Assembly (NCBI GenBank): GCA_025360015.1
Contig: JANYCZ010000059.1
Span: forward strand, 246,734 to 310,733
Origin: Verrucomicrobiota bacterium
GTDB taxonomy: Bacteria > Verrucomicrobiota > Verrucomicrobiia > Verrucomicrobiales > Verrucomicrobiaceae
Direction: 5' to 3'
Length of the DNA: 64,000 nucleotides
The notes under the pieces are model-generated. The model worked only from the letters and a program-made list of their open reading frames with translations, made no database searches and was not told the origin of the DNA. Positions within the stretch are counted from its first letter, which is position 1. Every line of letters starts with the position of its first letter. Positions 50,974 to 60,258 of the stretch are shown piece after piece. A program made the translations under genes and the position numbers.

Positions 50974-52340
50974 ACATCGTCGATCTCATTTTTGCCCGCA
51001 GTACCGCCACGCATTCAGCCGTGGTCAGTCCGGAATTGCAGCTTACGTTTGGTGAATTGGAGGCGCGCATGAAGGACTGCGGGCAGCGCCTGAACGAAGA
51101 CGCGAACTGGCCGAAGAAGGCGCGGCCACGCATCGGGTTGAACGCGCCGAGCGGCACCGATTACATCGTGGTGGCGCTGGCGATTTTGCAGCAGAACGCG
51201 TGTTTTGTGCCGATCCCGAACGAGCTGACAGCCAGCGAGCGTGCCCAGCTTGCCAAGGCGACTGCGCTGGATGCCATTGTGCATGCGCAGAGTGCGCAGG
51301 AGTGGCGGATCGAGACGGTGGCGCATGATTCACCGCCCGCGTTTGATGAAGCGGCACTTACGGCGCTGAACCCGGCCTTCATCCGTTTCAGCAGCGGCAC
51401 CACGGGGAACTCGAAGGGCATTGTTATTTCCCATGAGACGCTGCTGGCGCGCATCACGGCGGCGAATGAGGGACTGCGCATCGGGCCGCAGGACCGGGTG
51501 CTGTGGGTGCTGCCGATGGCGCATCACTTTGCGGTTTCCATTGTACTTTATCTCTATCATGGAGCGACCACGATCCTGGCACCGGCGAGTGATCCCAAGG
51601 TGATGATCGAGATGATGCAGACGCATGGGGCGACGGTGATGTATGGATCACCCTATCACTACACGATGCTTTCCGGGCAGCCGGATGCCGCTCTGCTTGG
51701 TTCTCTCCGACTTGCGGTTTCGACGGCGTTTGCGCTAACGACTGAGGTGGCGGAGCTGTTTGCGAGCAAAACGGGGCTGCACCTCACGCAGGGGATGGGG
51801 ATCATTGAAGCCGGGCTGCCGATTTTAAATTTGGAGCATGCGCAGGAAAAGCCGACTTCCATCGGCCAGGCGCTGCCTGCATTTGAAGTGAAGCTCGATG
51901 ACGGCGAGCTCATGCTGCGCGGACCGGGGGTGTTTGATGCTTACCTGACACCGTGGCAGCCAAGGGAGACGGTTTTGCGCGACGGCTGGTTCGCCACGGG
52001 CGACATTGCGGAGATGGATGAAGACGGCTGCCTGTATCTCCGAGGCCGGGTGCGCAGCGTGATCAATGTGGGCGGCCTGAAGTGTTTTCCTGAAGAGGTT
52101 GAGGCGGTGCTGTGCAGTCATGCAGGAGTGAAGGCTGCGCGTGTGACGGGGCGTGCGCATCCGGCCCTGGGAGCGATGCCCACAGCGGAAATCATTCCGC
52201 AAAATGCCGAGTCGCCGCCAGCAGCGATTGAGTTGAGAAAACTTTGCCAGGAGCGGCTCTCCGCCTACAAGGTGCCGTTGTTCTATAACTTCGTCTCCGA
52301 ACTGCCGCTGACCGCCAGCGGCAAACTCCGCCGCTACTGA
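50970..52340 (+). CDS. AMP-dependent acyl/aryl-acid ligase
   Basis: A 456-residue adenylate-forming enzyme that is shorter than most acyl-CoA ligases. The P-loop is RFSSGTTGNSKGIVISHETL. The A5-A8 region reads MGIIEAGLPILN and GWFATGDIAEMDEDGCLYLR, then SVINVGGLKCFPEEVEAVL. The catalytic Lys is at the C-terminus in PLTASGKLRRY. It starts at a GTG overlapping the upstream stop. It may activate an aromatic or fatty acid for the flavoenzymes beside it; no carrier-protein gene is in the cassette. Confidence 0.85.
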   Translation: MNIVDLIFARSTATHSAVVSPELQLTFGELEARMKDCGQRLNEDANWPKKARPRIGLNAPSGTDYIVVALAILQQNACFVPIPNELTASERAQLAKATALDAIVHAQSAQEWRIETVAHDSPPAFDEAALTALNPAFIRFSSGTTGNSKGIVISHETLLARITAANEGLRIGPQDRVLWVLPMAHHFAVSIVLYLYHGATTILAPASDPKVMIEMMQTHGATVMYGSPYHYTMLSGQPDAALLGSLRLAVSTAFALTTEVAELFASKTGLHLTQGMGIIEAGLPILNLEHAQEKPTSIGQALPAFEVKLDDGELMLRGPGVFDAYLTPWQPRETVLRDGWFATGDIAEMDEDGCLYLRGRVRSVINVGGLKCFPEEVEAVLCSHAGVKAARVTGRAHPALGAMPTAEIIPQNAESPPAAIELRKLCQERLSAYKVPLFYNFVSELPLTASGKLRRY

Positions 52341-52343
52341 ATC

Positions 52344-53633
52344 ATGAGCCAATCTCCACGCATTGCCATCCTTGGCGCAGGCCCTGCCGGCAGCGCCCTT
52401 GCCGCGATGCTCGCCCGCCAGGGCATCCAGCCGCTGGTTTACGATGATGAGAAGCGTCCGGCCATGCTGGTGGGTGAGTCGCTGATCCCGGCCATTGTGT
52501 CGATCCTGCAACGCATGGGCATCGAGGACCGGGTGGCCGCGATCTCGCAATTCAAGCCCGGGGCCAGTTTCATTCATCACCTGGGCCCGCAGATGCATTT
52601 CCATTTTAAGTCTGTGGAAGGCCGTCTGCCGCCCTATGCCTACAATGTGCCGCGTCCGGGTTTTGACGATGTGTTGAAGGATTACGCGAAGGAGCTGGGG
52701 GTGAAATTTGTGAAGCACCGTGCCGGACTGGTGGCGCGTCCCGGCGGCAAGCCTGAGCTGGAGCTGGATGCGGCGGCGCTGGAAGCCGGTGGCTACCGCG
52801 ACGGCGCGAAGCCGGATCTCATCATCGACTGCAGCGGACGCTCGCGCACTTCGGCGAAGCTGCTGGGCATCAAGGCTGTGACGGGACCGCGCCGGGACAC
52901 GGCTCATTTCGCCCACTTCACCGGCCTTGAGCATCCGTATGAGCCGGGGCAGATCGCGATCACTTATCACCCCTGGGGCTGGAGTTGGCGCATCCCGCTG
53001 CCAGACAAAATGAGCTTTGGCATTGTGATGAATCCCAAGTCGCTGCCGGAGTTTGGCGCGACGGGTGAAGAACGACTTGATCGCGTACTGGCGACCGATC
53101 CGATACTCGCACCGCTGACGGTTAATCGGAAACGGATCACCGATGTGTTCACCTACACGAATTACCAGCTCATTTCAGATCGTGCGCAGGGCCCGGGCTG
53201 GGTGGCGGCGGGGGATGCGTTTGGGTTTGTGGATCCGATGCTTTCCCCCGGAGTGTTTCTCGCTCTGGATGCAGCGGAGTCGCTCAGTGCCATGTTTGCC
53301 AAGCATGGCGAGAAGCTGCTCGACTCACCCGAACGGCTGGCGAAGGAGCTTGGCAGCTACGAGAAGCGCCAGCGTGCGTGGCATGAGGCGTGGCATGAAC
53401 TGATCGAGTATTTCTATGACGGACGAATCGTGGCGTTTTATGAACGTGGCATGCAGCTCAGCACAGACCATCCCGGCCGCTTCAGCGAGATGATGGGGTA
53501 CATTTCCAACCGCGTCGTCGCGCTGATGGCCACGGGCGCAGGCACGCTTTCCACCTGGAACCGGCTGTATTTAAAAGGTTGCTCCAAGTGGCTGCTGAAA
53601 GGCGGACGCGCGAAGGAACTGGCGCTGCCTTAA
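52344..53633 (+). CDS. Flavin-dependent halogenase-like oxidoreductase
   Basis: A 429-residue flavoprotein with FAD motif ILGAGPAGSALAAMLARQG, LVGESLIPAIVSILQRMGI and DAFGFVDPMLSPGVFLALD. It contains W-S-W-R-I-P in HPWGWSWRIPLPDK, the WxWxIP motif that distinguishes FAD-dependent halogenases from related monooxygenases. The 'GES' and 'SPGV' segments place it near CmlS-type members. Halogenating activity is a prediction; members of this family in pigment and lipid clusters may instead hydroxylate. It begins 3 bases after the ligase stop. Confidence 0.75.
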   Translation: MSQSPRIAILGAGPAGSALAAMLARQGIQPLVYDDEKRPAMLVGESLIPAIVSILQRMGIEDRVAAISQFKPGASFIHHLGPQMHFHFKSVEGRLPPYAYNVPRPGFDDVLKDYAKELGVKFVKHRAGLVARPGGKPELELDAAALEAGGYRDGAKPDLIIDCSGRSRTSAKLLGIKAVTGPRRDTAHFAHFTGLEHPYEPGQIAITYHPWGWSWRIPLPDKMSFGIVMNPKSLPEFGATGEERLDRVLATDPILAPLTVNRKRITDVFTYTNYQLISDRAQGPGWVAAGDAFGFVDPMLSPGVFLALDAAESLSAMFAKHGEKLLDSPERLAKELGSYEKRQRAWHEAWHELIEYFYDGRIVAFYERGMQLSTDHPGRFSEMMGYISNRVVALMATGAGTLSTWNRLYLKGCSKWLLKGGRAKELALP

Positions 53634-53647
53634 CCCCGCCCTCCCTG

Positions 53648-54394
53648 ATGTTCGAACGCCTGCGCGCCTCCGCCACAGCAGCCTACGTGCTGCCGCTGCT
53701 GCTGTTCACGTTGCTGAATGGCATCCCCGGATTGTTTCGCATCGAAAACTCGGAACTGCCCTGGCATGTGCGGGCGCCGGAGCACTGGGCCTACCCGCTG
53801 CAAACGATGATCTGCGCTGTGGTACTGCTGTTCTTTCAACAGCATTACACGTTCAGGCCTTGGCGCGGACTGTGGCTTGCGTTCACACTTGGACTCGCCG
53901 GCATCGCGATCTGGGTGGCCCCCTCCCTGCTGCGTGAGAGCCTGATCCAGCACGGCCATTCACCTGCCTCCTGGTGGAATTGGCTCGGACTGGCTGAGCG
54001 CAAAGAAGGCTTTGATCCCATGATCGCGCAGGATTCCCCGCTGTGGTTGAGCCTGGTCGTGGGCATGCGCTTTGCCCGCATGGTGCTGGTGGTGCCGCTG
54101 GTGGAGGAGCTGTTCTGGCGTGGCTTTTTAATGCGCTTTCTACTGACGGAAGATGGCCGGTTCGAGCGCGTCCCTTTCGGCACGCATCGCTGGAAGATCT
54201 TGTGGATCGTCACGCTCGCAGTGATGCTGATTCACAACACAGAAGACTACCTCGGTGCCTTTGTATGGGGATCGCTGATGTACTTCGTAGCAGTGCGCAC
54301 CAAGAGCCTCGGCGCGTGCGTGTTCATGCACGCGGTGGGCAATCTGGCGCTCGGTCTCTATGTGATGAAGACGCAGCAGTGGGGTTTTTGGTGA
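53648..54394 (+). CDS. CAAX/CPBP-type intramembrane protease, exosortase-linked kind
   Basis: A 248-residue polytopic protein with the intramembrane protease motifs: VPLVEELFWRGFLMRFL (EExxxR), LAVMLIHNTEDYLGAFVWG and CVFMHAVGNLALGLYV, holding the Glu pair and two His. The overall form matches the 'CAAX prenyl protease-related' family often found with exosortases in PEP-CTERM bacteria. It lies 14 bases after the halogenase-like gene. It ends directly at the convergent lpxD end (54394/54395). Its substrate is unknown. Confidence 0.8.
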   Translation: MFERLRASATAAYVLPLLLFTLLNGIPGLFRIENSELPWHVRAPEHWAYPLQTMICAVVLLFFQQHYTFRPWRGLWLAFTLGLAGIAIWVAPSLLRESLIQHGHSPASWWNWLGLAERKEGFDPMIAQDSPLWLSLVVGMRFARMVLVVPLVEELFWRGFLMRFLLTEDGRFERVPFGTHRWKILWIVTLAVMLIHNTEDYLGAFVWGSLMYFVAVRTKSLGACVFMHAVGNLALGLYVMKTQQWGFW

Positions 54395-55432
54395 TCAGGC
54401 CTTCCCGCTGGCGGCAATCTGCGCTTCCAGTTCCTTCACGCGTGCCAGGAGCTGCGGCAGGCGGTTGATGCTGGCCAGACGGCGCTTTTCTTCGCCTGCA
54501 GGAACGGCGGGAAAGCCCAGATAGGTCTGCCCGCCGGGCAGGTCACGCGTGACACCACAACGTGCGGCCAGGGTGCTCTTCGAGCCGATATGCACATGGC
54601 CGGCGATGCCCACCTGGGCGGCGATGACCACGTAATCACCAATGGTCGCACTGCCGGCGATGGCGGTGCAGGCGACGACGATGCAGTGTTTGCCGATCAC
54701 CACGTTGTGGCCGATCTGCACAAGGTTGTCGATCTTGGTCCCCTCCCCGATCCAGGTGCGGCCAAACCGCGCACGATCCACCGTGCAGCCAGCACCGATC
54801 TCCACGTCATCGTCTATCTGGACGATGCCTGCCTGGCGCACCTTGCGATGACGCCCTTCGCCAAATTCATACCCAAACCCATCCGCACCAATGACGGTGC
54901 CGGAATGCAGAAACACGCTCTCTCCCAGAATGCACTCGGCATGCACGGTGGAATTGGCGTGGAGTCTGGAGCCTTTGCCGATCACCACGTTGCGCCCGAC
55001 ATAACAACCCGGGCCCACCTCGACCTCATCTCCAAGTTCCACGCCAGATTCAATCACGGCATTGGCACCGATGGCGACGCGCTGTGGATCAAATTTCACC
55101 CCGGCTGCGACCACTGCCGATGGATGCACTCCAGGAGTGAAAGGCGCAGGCTGGAAGCCATAAGTCTCGACGATTTTCTCAAAGGAACGTGAAGGGTCAG
55201 CCACGGCGATGCAGGAGGCCTGCGGTGGGAACTCCGTCCAGCCCAGGGGAACGAGGACAGCGCTGGCATGCGTGTTCACCAGCCGCTCATTGTAGCGGGG
55301 GTCATGGAAGAAACTCAGATCTCCGGCAACGGCCTCTTTCAAGGATGCAAAGCCTGTGATCTGCCCGGTGGGATCACCACAAAGAAGAGTCCCCCCGACG
55401 AGGGTGGCAAGATCAGAAAGCGCGATTTTCAT
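54395..55432 (-). CDS. lpxD: UDP-3-O-acylglucosamine N-acyltransferase LpxD
   Basis: A 345-residue protein with the N-terminal uridine-binding domain and a left-handed beta-helix of hexapeptide repeats (VAIGANAVIESGVELGDEVE; GTKIDNLVQIGHNVVIGKHC). The catalytic His is in NLVQIGHNVVIG, and the segment GADGFGYEFGEG is typical. It adds the second acyl chain to lipid A precursors, so the cell has an LPS-bearing outer membrane. The start at 55432 (MKIALSDLATLVGG) is preferred over an upstream one. Confidence 0.95.
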   Translation of the reverse strand: MKIALSDLATLVGGTLLCGDPTGQITGFASLKEAVAGDLSFFHDPRYNERLVNTHASAVLVPLGWTEFPPQASCIAVADPSRSFEKIVETYGFQPAPFTPGVHPSAVVAAGVKFDPQRVAIGANAVIESGVELGDEVEVGPGCYVGRNVVIGKGSRLHANSTVHAECILGESVFLHSGTVIGADGFGYEFGEGRHRKVRQAGIVQIDDDVEIGAGCTVDRARFGRTWIGEGTKIDNLVQIGHNVVIGKHCIVVACTAIAGSATIGDYVVIAAQVGIAGHVHIGSKSTLAARCGVTRDLPGGQTYLGFPAVPAGEEKRRLASINRLPQLLARVKELEAQIAASGKA

Positions 55433-55505
55433 GAATGATACAATCTCATTTTTAAAGCTGCATTCCACGCGATTTTTTCACGGGCATGGTTTTGTTAAAA
55501 GACCG

Positions 55506-56828
55506 TTAGCCTTGCAGGGTTTCCACCCGCATCCAGCTCGGCTCACCACGCACGCACTTGAGCAGGCAGATGGCGGACAGCGCCGCTTTCATGTCGCCGA
55601 GGCGGGCGTCGTGAATCATGAGCACCAGTGACGTGGCACCGCTGGTGTCTTCGAGATCCTCGGGCTGGATCATGGATGAAATGCCGATGCCGCGCTCACC
55701 CAGGGCTGTGGCGACTTGCGCCAGCACCCCCGGAACGTCGTCAACGGTCAGGCGCAGGTAGTAGTGGGAGACGGTGTCATCCACCGGTTTCGATTTGCCG
55801 TAGAGCCCGTGTGGGACGAAGCCGCTGTGGCGGGCCCCATGCATCAGAACGGCGGCGGCTTCACAGAGATCGCTGATGACGCTGCTGCTGGTGGGGTCCT
55901 GGCCTGCGCCACGACCGTAAAACAGGGTCTCGCCTACCACGTCCCCATTCACGAGCACGGCATTGAAGGCACCGCTGACATTCGCCAGCACATGGGAGAG
56001 CGGCACCAGGGTTGGCTGCGTGCGCACCTCGACGAGGCCGTCTTCATCCGCACGGATGACGGAGAGGAGTTTGATGGTGTAGCCCAGCCTCTCGGCAAAG
56101 CGGAAATCCGTGATGCTCACGCGGTCCACGCCTTCCACATGCACCTTGTCCTGCGGAATCCAGAAGCCGTAGCTCAGAGAGGCAAGAATGATGGCCTTGT
56201 GCGCCGCGTCCCAGCCGCTGACGTCCAGGGTGGGATCGGCCTCGGCATAGCCCTTGTCCTGCGCCTCCTGCAAGGCATCCGCGTAGCTCAGCCCGGCATG
56301 GGACATGCGGGTGAGGATGTAGTTGCACGTGCCATTGATGATGCCGTGAATGGAGCGGATGTGATTTCCCACCAGCCCCTCCTGCAGCACCTGGATGATC
56401 GGTATGCCGCCGGCGACCGCTGCCTCAAAATAGATCGGCACACCGCATTCCTCGGCCAGCGCAAAGAGTTCCTTGCCGCGCTCTGCGAGCAGGGCCTTGT
56501 TTCCAGTGACAACGATCTTTTTGGCCCGCAACGCGGCTGCCACCAAATCGTAGGCGATGGTCGTGCCACCAATGAGTTCGACGATCACCGGAATGGCGGG
56601 ATCGCTGATGAGTTCCTTCCAGTCGGTGGTGAGCATTTCCGCTGGCACGACGATATCCCGAGGCCGGGAGAGGTCACGCACGGCGACTCTGGAAACATGC
56701 AGCTCGGCACCAATGCGCTGACTGATGAGGGATCGATTCTTTTGCAGATTCTTGAACACTCCAGCCCCCACATTGCCTAAACCGGCTAAGCCTATGTTGA
56801 TAACACGCGGAGAACTGACGTTGGACAT
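55506..56828 (-). CDS. hom: Homoserine dehydrogenase
   Basis: A 440-residue enzyme. It has the NAD-binding motif IGLAGLGNVGAGVFKNLQ, VTGNKALLAERG with the substrate-contacting Lys, GGIPIIQVLQEGLVGN and GIINGTCNYILTRM. The C-terminal ~80 residues are an ACT domain (YYLRLTVDDVPGVLAQVATA), implying threonine feedback. It reduces aspartate semialdehyde to homoserine. Confidence 0.95.
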   Translation of the reverse strand: MSNVSSPRVINIGLAGLGNVGAGVFKNLQKNRSLISQRIGAELHVSRVAVRDLSRPRDIVVPAEMLTTDWKELISDPAIPVIVELIGGTTIAYDLVAAALRAKKIVVTGNKALLAERGKELFALAEECGVPIYFEAAVAGGIPIIQVLQEGLVGNHIRSIHGIINGTCNYILTRMSHAGLSYADALQEAQDKGYAEADPTLDVSGWDAAHKAIILASLSYGFWIPQDKVHVEGVDRVSITDFRFAERLGYTIKLLSVIRADEDGLVEVRTQPTLVPLSHVLANVSGAFNAVLVNGDVVGETLFYGRGAGQDPTSSSVISDLCEAAAVLMHGARHSGFVPHGLYGKSKPVDDTVSHYYLRLTVDDVPGVLAQVATALGERGIGISSMIQPEDLEDTSGATSLVLMIHDARLGDMKAALSAICLLKCVRGEPSWMRVETLQG

Positions 56829-56972
56829 GATGGATAAGTTGCCGGAATTGGGGGGCCGTAGTCATGGCGGAGACAGGAGGAACTCGCAAGCGAGAAGGCA
56901 GGCATTGAGAAAGCGGGCAAATTGCTTACTCAAAAGCGAGCAAAGTGTTGAAAATGAAAAAAGTGTATTAAT

Positions 56973-56998
56973 TTCGACACAAGAAAAATCTTGTCGAA
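56973..56998. promoter_or_regulatory. Bulged inverted repeat before the small PEP-CTERM gene
   Basis: TTCGACACAAGA and TCTTGTCGAA face each other across four A, with two unpaired bases (AC) in the left arm. It lies 36 bases before the start at 57034 and could be an operator or an RNA stem in the leader. The sequence around it is AT-rich, unlike the coding DNA. Confidence 0.4.
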
Positions 56999-57033
56999 CC
57001 CGGGGTCGATCTGATAAAGGTTTCTTTAATCCA

Positions 57034-57273
57034 ATGCCTATCCGTTCCTTTATCTACTGGTTTGCGTGCAGCATTGCCGCCTTCATTGCGGTGGGTGCCA
57101 CGGAGTCCGGCATGGCCGCCATGCTGGATCTCAGCCTGCCTCAAGCAGGTGCCAGCACTGTTTTACCGGTGCCGGAGCCCAGCCGGGCCTTCCTGCTGTT
57201 TGCGGGCATCATGGCCATGGCTTTTACGTACCGGAGCGCATGGCTGAGCTGGAAGCGCGGCGCGCAGCACTGA
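57034..57273 (+). CDS. Miniature PEP-CTERM protein (79 residues)
   Basis: The protein starts with a hydrophobic signal (FIYWFACSIAAFIAVGA) and ends with a PEP-CTERM domain (VPEPSRAFLLFAGIMAMAF, then a basic tail SWKRGAQH). Only about 20 residues (MLDLSLPQAGASTVL and neighbours) separate the two. The C-terminal signal directs exosortase cleavage near VPEP, so the mature product would be a peptide of about 20-30 residues. The protein is too small for any known folded domain, and I know no family for it. Confidence 0.7.
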   Translation: MPIRSFIYWFACSIAAFIAVGATESGMAAMLDLSLPQAGASTVLPVPEPSRAFLLFAGIMAMAFTYRSAWLSWKRGAQH

Positions 57274-57342
57274 GACCTGCCCTTCTATTTTGGTGCGTTG
57301 TTTTGATTCGACGCATCCGATGCCGCGACTAGCATCGGCGAT

Positions 57343-59004
57343 ATGAAAGTCCTGGCCGCCTTTGTTCTGCTCGTCCATCCCGTTTTGTTTGCTGCGGATG
57401 CGTCCTTCCCGAAGCATGCCATCGCCACGGTGCAGCCCCTGGCCACCGAGGCGGCGCAGCAGGCGTTTGCAAAGGGGGGCAATGCCATCGACGCGGCAAT
57501 CGCCGCAGGACTGACGCTCGGCGTTGTGGATGGGCACAACTCCGGCATCGGCGGCGGGTGTTTCTTCGTTATTCATGCCGCTGACGGCACGGTGACCTGC
57601 ATCGACGGCCGTGAAACGGCCCCCGCCCAGGCAGGGCGGGACATGTATGTGATCAATGGCAAACTCGACGACGAGGCCAGCAAGACGGGCGCTCTCGCCT
57701 CTGGCGTGCCCGGTTATCTTAAAGCCTGCGCGGCGGCCCAAAAGAAACATGGCAAACTCAAGCTGGCTGATTTGCTGCTCCCCGCAGCTGAGATCGCTGA
57801 AACAGGCTTTCCGATTGATGCCGTGTATGCGCGCAAGCTGGCCGCCACGGCAGCCAAGCTGGCGAAGTTCCCAGCTTCAGCCGCCATTTTCCTCAAAGAC
57901 GGCAAGCCGCTGGAAAAAGGCGAGCTGCTGGTCCAGCACGATCTCGCGGCCACCTACCGCGCGGTGGCACAAAACGGCATCGAGTGGTTCTACAAGGGCA
58001 AATTTTCCAACCAGACAGCCGAATGGATGAGCGCCAATGGCGGCATCATGACCGCGCAGGACTTCGCCGGGTATCAGGCACCGGAGCGGGAGGCGATCCG
58101 CTCGAAGTACCGGGGCTACGATCTGATCACCATGCCGCCGCCGAGCTCAGGCGGTGTGCATGTGGCGCAGATTCTCAACATCCTGGAACACTTCCCCATT
58201 CGCCATTTCCGCGCCAGCAGCCGCATCCATGTGATCACGGAAGCGATGAAGCTGGCGTTTGCCGACCGCGCCTACTGGCTGGGCGATCCCGATTTTGTCA
58301 AAGTGCCGCGTGGGCTGGTCGATCCTGCTTACGCAGCAGAACTGGCCAAGAAAATTGATCTAGATCACACTACCGCCGTGCCTTCACACAACATGCCGCC
58401 GCATTGGGAGGGCGATGTTTTTGGCAAGCACACCACCTTTCTCTGCACCGCGGATGCGGAGGGAAACTGGGTGGCGCTCAATCAAACCATCAACACCGCC
58501 TTTGGCAGCAAGGTAGTGATTCCCGGCACGGGCGTGCTGCTGAATGATGAGATGGACGACTTCGCGGTGCAGCCCGGCATTCCAAACGCCTTCAAGCTCG
58601 TGGGCGCGGAGGCGAATGCGGTCGCGCCGGGCAAGCGCCCCCTGTCGAGCATGAGCCCGACGATTGTGCTGAAGGATGGCAAGCCCGCCATCGTGACGGG
58701 AGCGGCGGGCGGACCGACGATCATCACGCAGGCACTGCTGCTGCTCACGCATGTGATTGATGATGGCATGCTCCCGGCGGAGGCGCTGGCTGAGCCGCGC
58801 TTTCACCACCAGTGGAATCCGGATGAGCTCAAAATTGAAAAGAGTTTCGGAGAGGGGACGCTCTCCAGGGTGAGAGCGCTTGGGCACAATCTGGCGGAGT
58901 CTGAAGGTTTTGGGGCCTGCCAGGCCATTTATTTTGATCGGGAGAAGCAGCTCTTTTTTCCGGCCAATGATCCGCGCGTGCCGGGCAAGGCGGATGGGAG
59001 GTGA
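57343..59004 (+). CDS. ggt: Gamma-glutamyltranspeptidase
   Basis: A 553-residue protein with a signal peptide (MKVLAAFVLLVHPVLFAADA). Features of the family are GGNAIDAAIAAGLTLGVVDG, the catalytic Thr in KHTTFLCTADAEGNW (start of the small subunit after self-cleavage), LLNDEMDDFAVQPG and PLSSMSPTIVL. It cleaves gamma-glutamyl bonds such as in glutathione in the periplasm. It ends 6 bases from the convergent regulator gene. Confidence 0.95.
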   Translation: MKVLAAFVLLVHPVLFAADASFPKHAIATVQPLATEAAQQAFAKGGNAIDAAIAAGLTLGVVDGHNSGIGGGCFFVIHAADGTVTCIDGRETAPAQAGRDMYVINGKLDDEASKTGALASGVPGYLKACAAAQKKHGKLKLADLLLPAAEIAETGFPIDAVYARKLAATAAKLAKFPASAAIFLKDGKPLEKGELLVQHDLAATYRAVAQNGIEWFYKGKFSNQTAEWMSANGGIMTAQDFAGYQAPEREAIRSKYRGYDLITMPPPSSGGVHVAQILNILEHFPIRHFRASSRIHVITEAMKLAFADRAYWLGDPDFVKVPRGLVDPAYAAELAKKIDLDHTTAVPSHNMPPHWEGDVFGKHTTFLCTADAEGNWVALNQTINTAFGSKVVIPGTGVLLNDEMDDFAVQPGIPNAFKLVGAEANAVAPGKRPLSSMSPTIVLKDGKPAIVTGAAGGPTIITQALLLLTHVIDDGMLPAEALAEPRFHHQWNPDELKIEKSFGEGTLSRVRALGHNLAESEGFGACQAIYFDREKQLFFPANDPRVPGKADGR

Positions 59005-59010
59005 AGCGAA

Positions 59011-60258
59011 TCACTCCTCGCGCAGTTTGCGGCGGAGAGTGGCGCGGTTCATTTTCATGGCGGTGGCCAGGCGGGTGGGCTTGCCGTCGAAACGTTTGAG
59101 CAGGAGCTCGAGCATGGCGGCTTCCACGGTTTCGAGCAGGTGGTCATACACAGGCATCATTTCGTCGGAGCCGGTGGTCTTTTGATCCAGCCAGGCGGCG
59201 AGGGCGCGTTTCAGGGTTTCTTCGAGGTGATTGGCCTCGTCTGTCTTCACGATGCTCGCCGGCAGATGATGCGGCAGGATGGTACTGCCGCCGCACACGG
59301 CGGCGGCGCGGGCCATGGCGGTTTTGAGTTCACGCACGTTGCCGGACCAGGTGTGGGCTTTGAGCGCGGCGAGCGCCTCCGCTGAGAGCACCTGCTCTCC
59401 CAAAAAGGAGACTGCCAAAGCGGGGAGGTCTGCGGTGCGATCACGCAAGGGAGGGAGGGTCACCTGCAGGACGGCGAGGGCATAGAACAGATCCTCCCGC
59501 AGGTGGGGAGCCGCCTCCTGGCTTGAGGCGCTGAACAGACGCGCCTTCACTAGGCCTGCATTGATGCGGTGCATCAGCGCGGCCTGCAGCGGCTTTGACC
59601 AGGCGTCGATTTCATCGAGGACGAGCACGCCTTCGCCTGCATTGGCGATGGCTTCATCCAGTGCGGCTTCCGCACGATCCGCAGTCCATTCATCCGCACG
59701 AAACACGACCAGCGGCTTTTCAGCGCGGGCGCTGTGACGGTGGATCACTTGCGCGGTGAGGGTCTTGCCGCTGCCGGGCGGGCCTTGCAGGAGGACGGGG
59801 GCGTCATTGCCGCTGGCCTGGGCAACGACGGCAAACGCACGCTGCATGGACTCGCTGTTGCCGATCATGGTCGTCTCGGCGCGCTGCTCGATCTTCAAGG
59901 GGGTGAAGATTTCGCGAATCGTGCGCTGCATGTCGGCGAGATTGAGCGGCTTGAGGAAATACTCGCGCGCGCCGAGACGCCGCGCCTCCAGGGCGGTGTC
60001 CAGCGTGCCGTGCGCGGTGATGATCATCACCGGGGGCGGCTGGGGCAGTGCCTGGATTTTCTCCAGCACTTTGAGCCCGCTCATGTCTGGCAGACCGACA
60101 TCGAGAATGACGAGCGCGTACGTCTGCCCTGCCAGTTTGTCGATGCCGCCCTGTCCGGAAGCGGCAACGACGGGTGTGGCCTCCAGGCGGCGCACCAGGG
60201 TCGAAAGGGCTGCGGCGAGGGCGTATTCGTCTTCAATGATGAGGATGGCGGGAGTCAT
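59011..60258 (-). CDS. NtrC-like response regulator lacking the GAFTGA loop
   Basis: A 415-residue regulator. The receiver domain has the phospho-acceptor Asp53 in LVILDVGLPDMSG, Glu9/Asp10 and Lys103. The AAA+ domain has Walker A GPPGSGKT (about 159-166) and Walker B VLVLDEID (about 211-218), but only ~45 residues lie between them. The sigma-54-contacting loop GAFTGA and its ESELFGH surroundings are absent, and Walker A is not the GExGTGKE form. A Fis-type HTH ends the protein (RLATAMKMNRATLRRKLR). It overlaps the kinase gene by 4 bases. It may thus be a DNA-binding regulator that does not activate sigma-54. Confidence 0.85.
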   Translation of the reverse strand: MTPAILIIEDEYALAAALSTLVRRLEATPVVAASGQGGIDKLAGQTYALVILDVGLPDMSGLKVLEKIQALPQPPPVMIITAHGTLDTALEARRLGAREYFLKPLNLADMQRTIREIFTPLKIEQRAETTMIGNSESMQRAFAVVAQASGNDAPVLLQGPPGSGKTLTAQVIHRHSARAEKPLVVFRADEWTADRAEAALDEAIANAGEGVLVLDEIDAWSKPLQAALMHRINAGLVKARLFSASSQEAAPHLREDLFYALAVLQVTLPPLRDRTADLPALAVSFLGEQVLSAEALAALKAHTWSGNVRELKTAMARAAAVCGGSTILPHHLPASIVKTDEANHLEETLKRALAAWLDQKTTGSDEMMPVYDHLLETVEAAMLELLLKRFDGKPTRLATAMKMNRATLRRKLREE

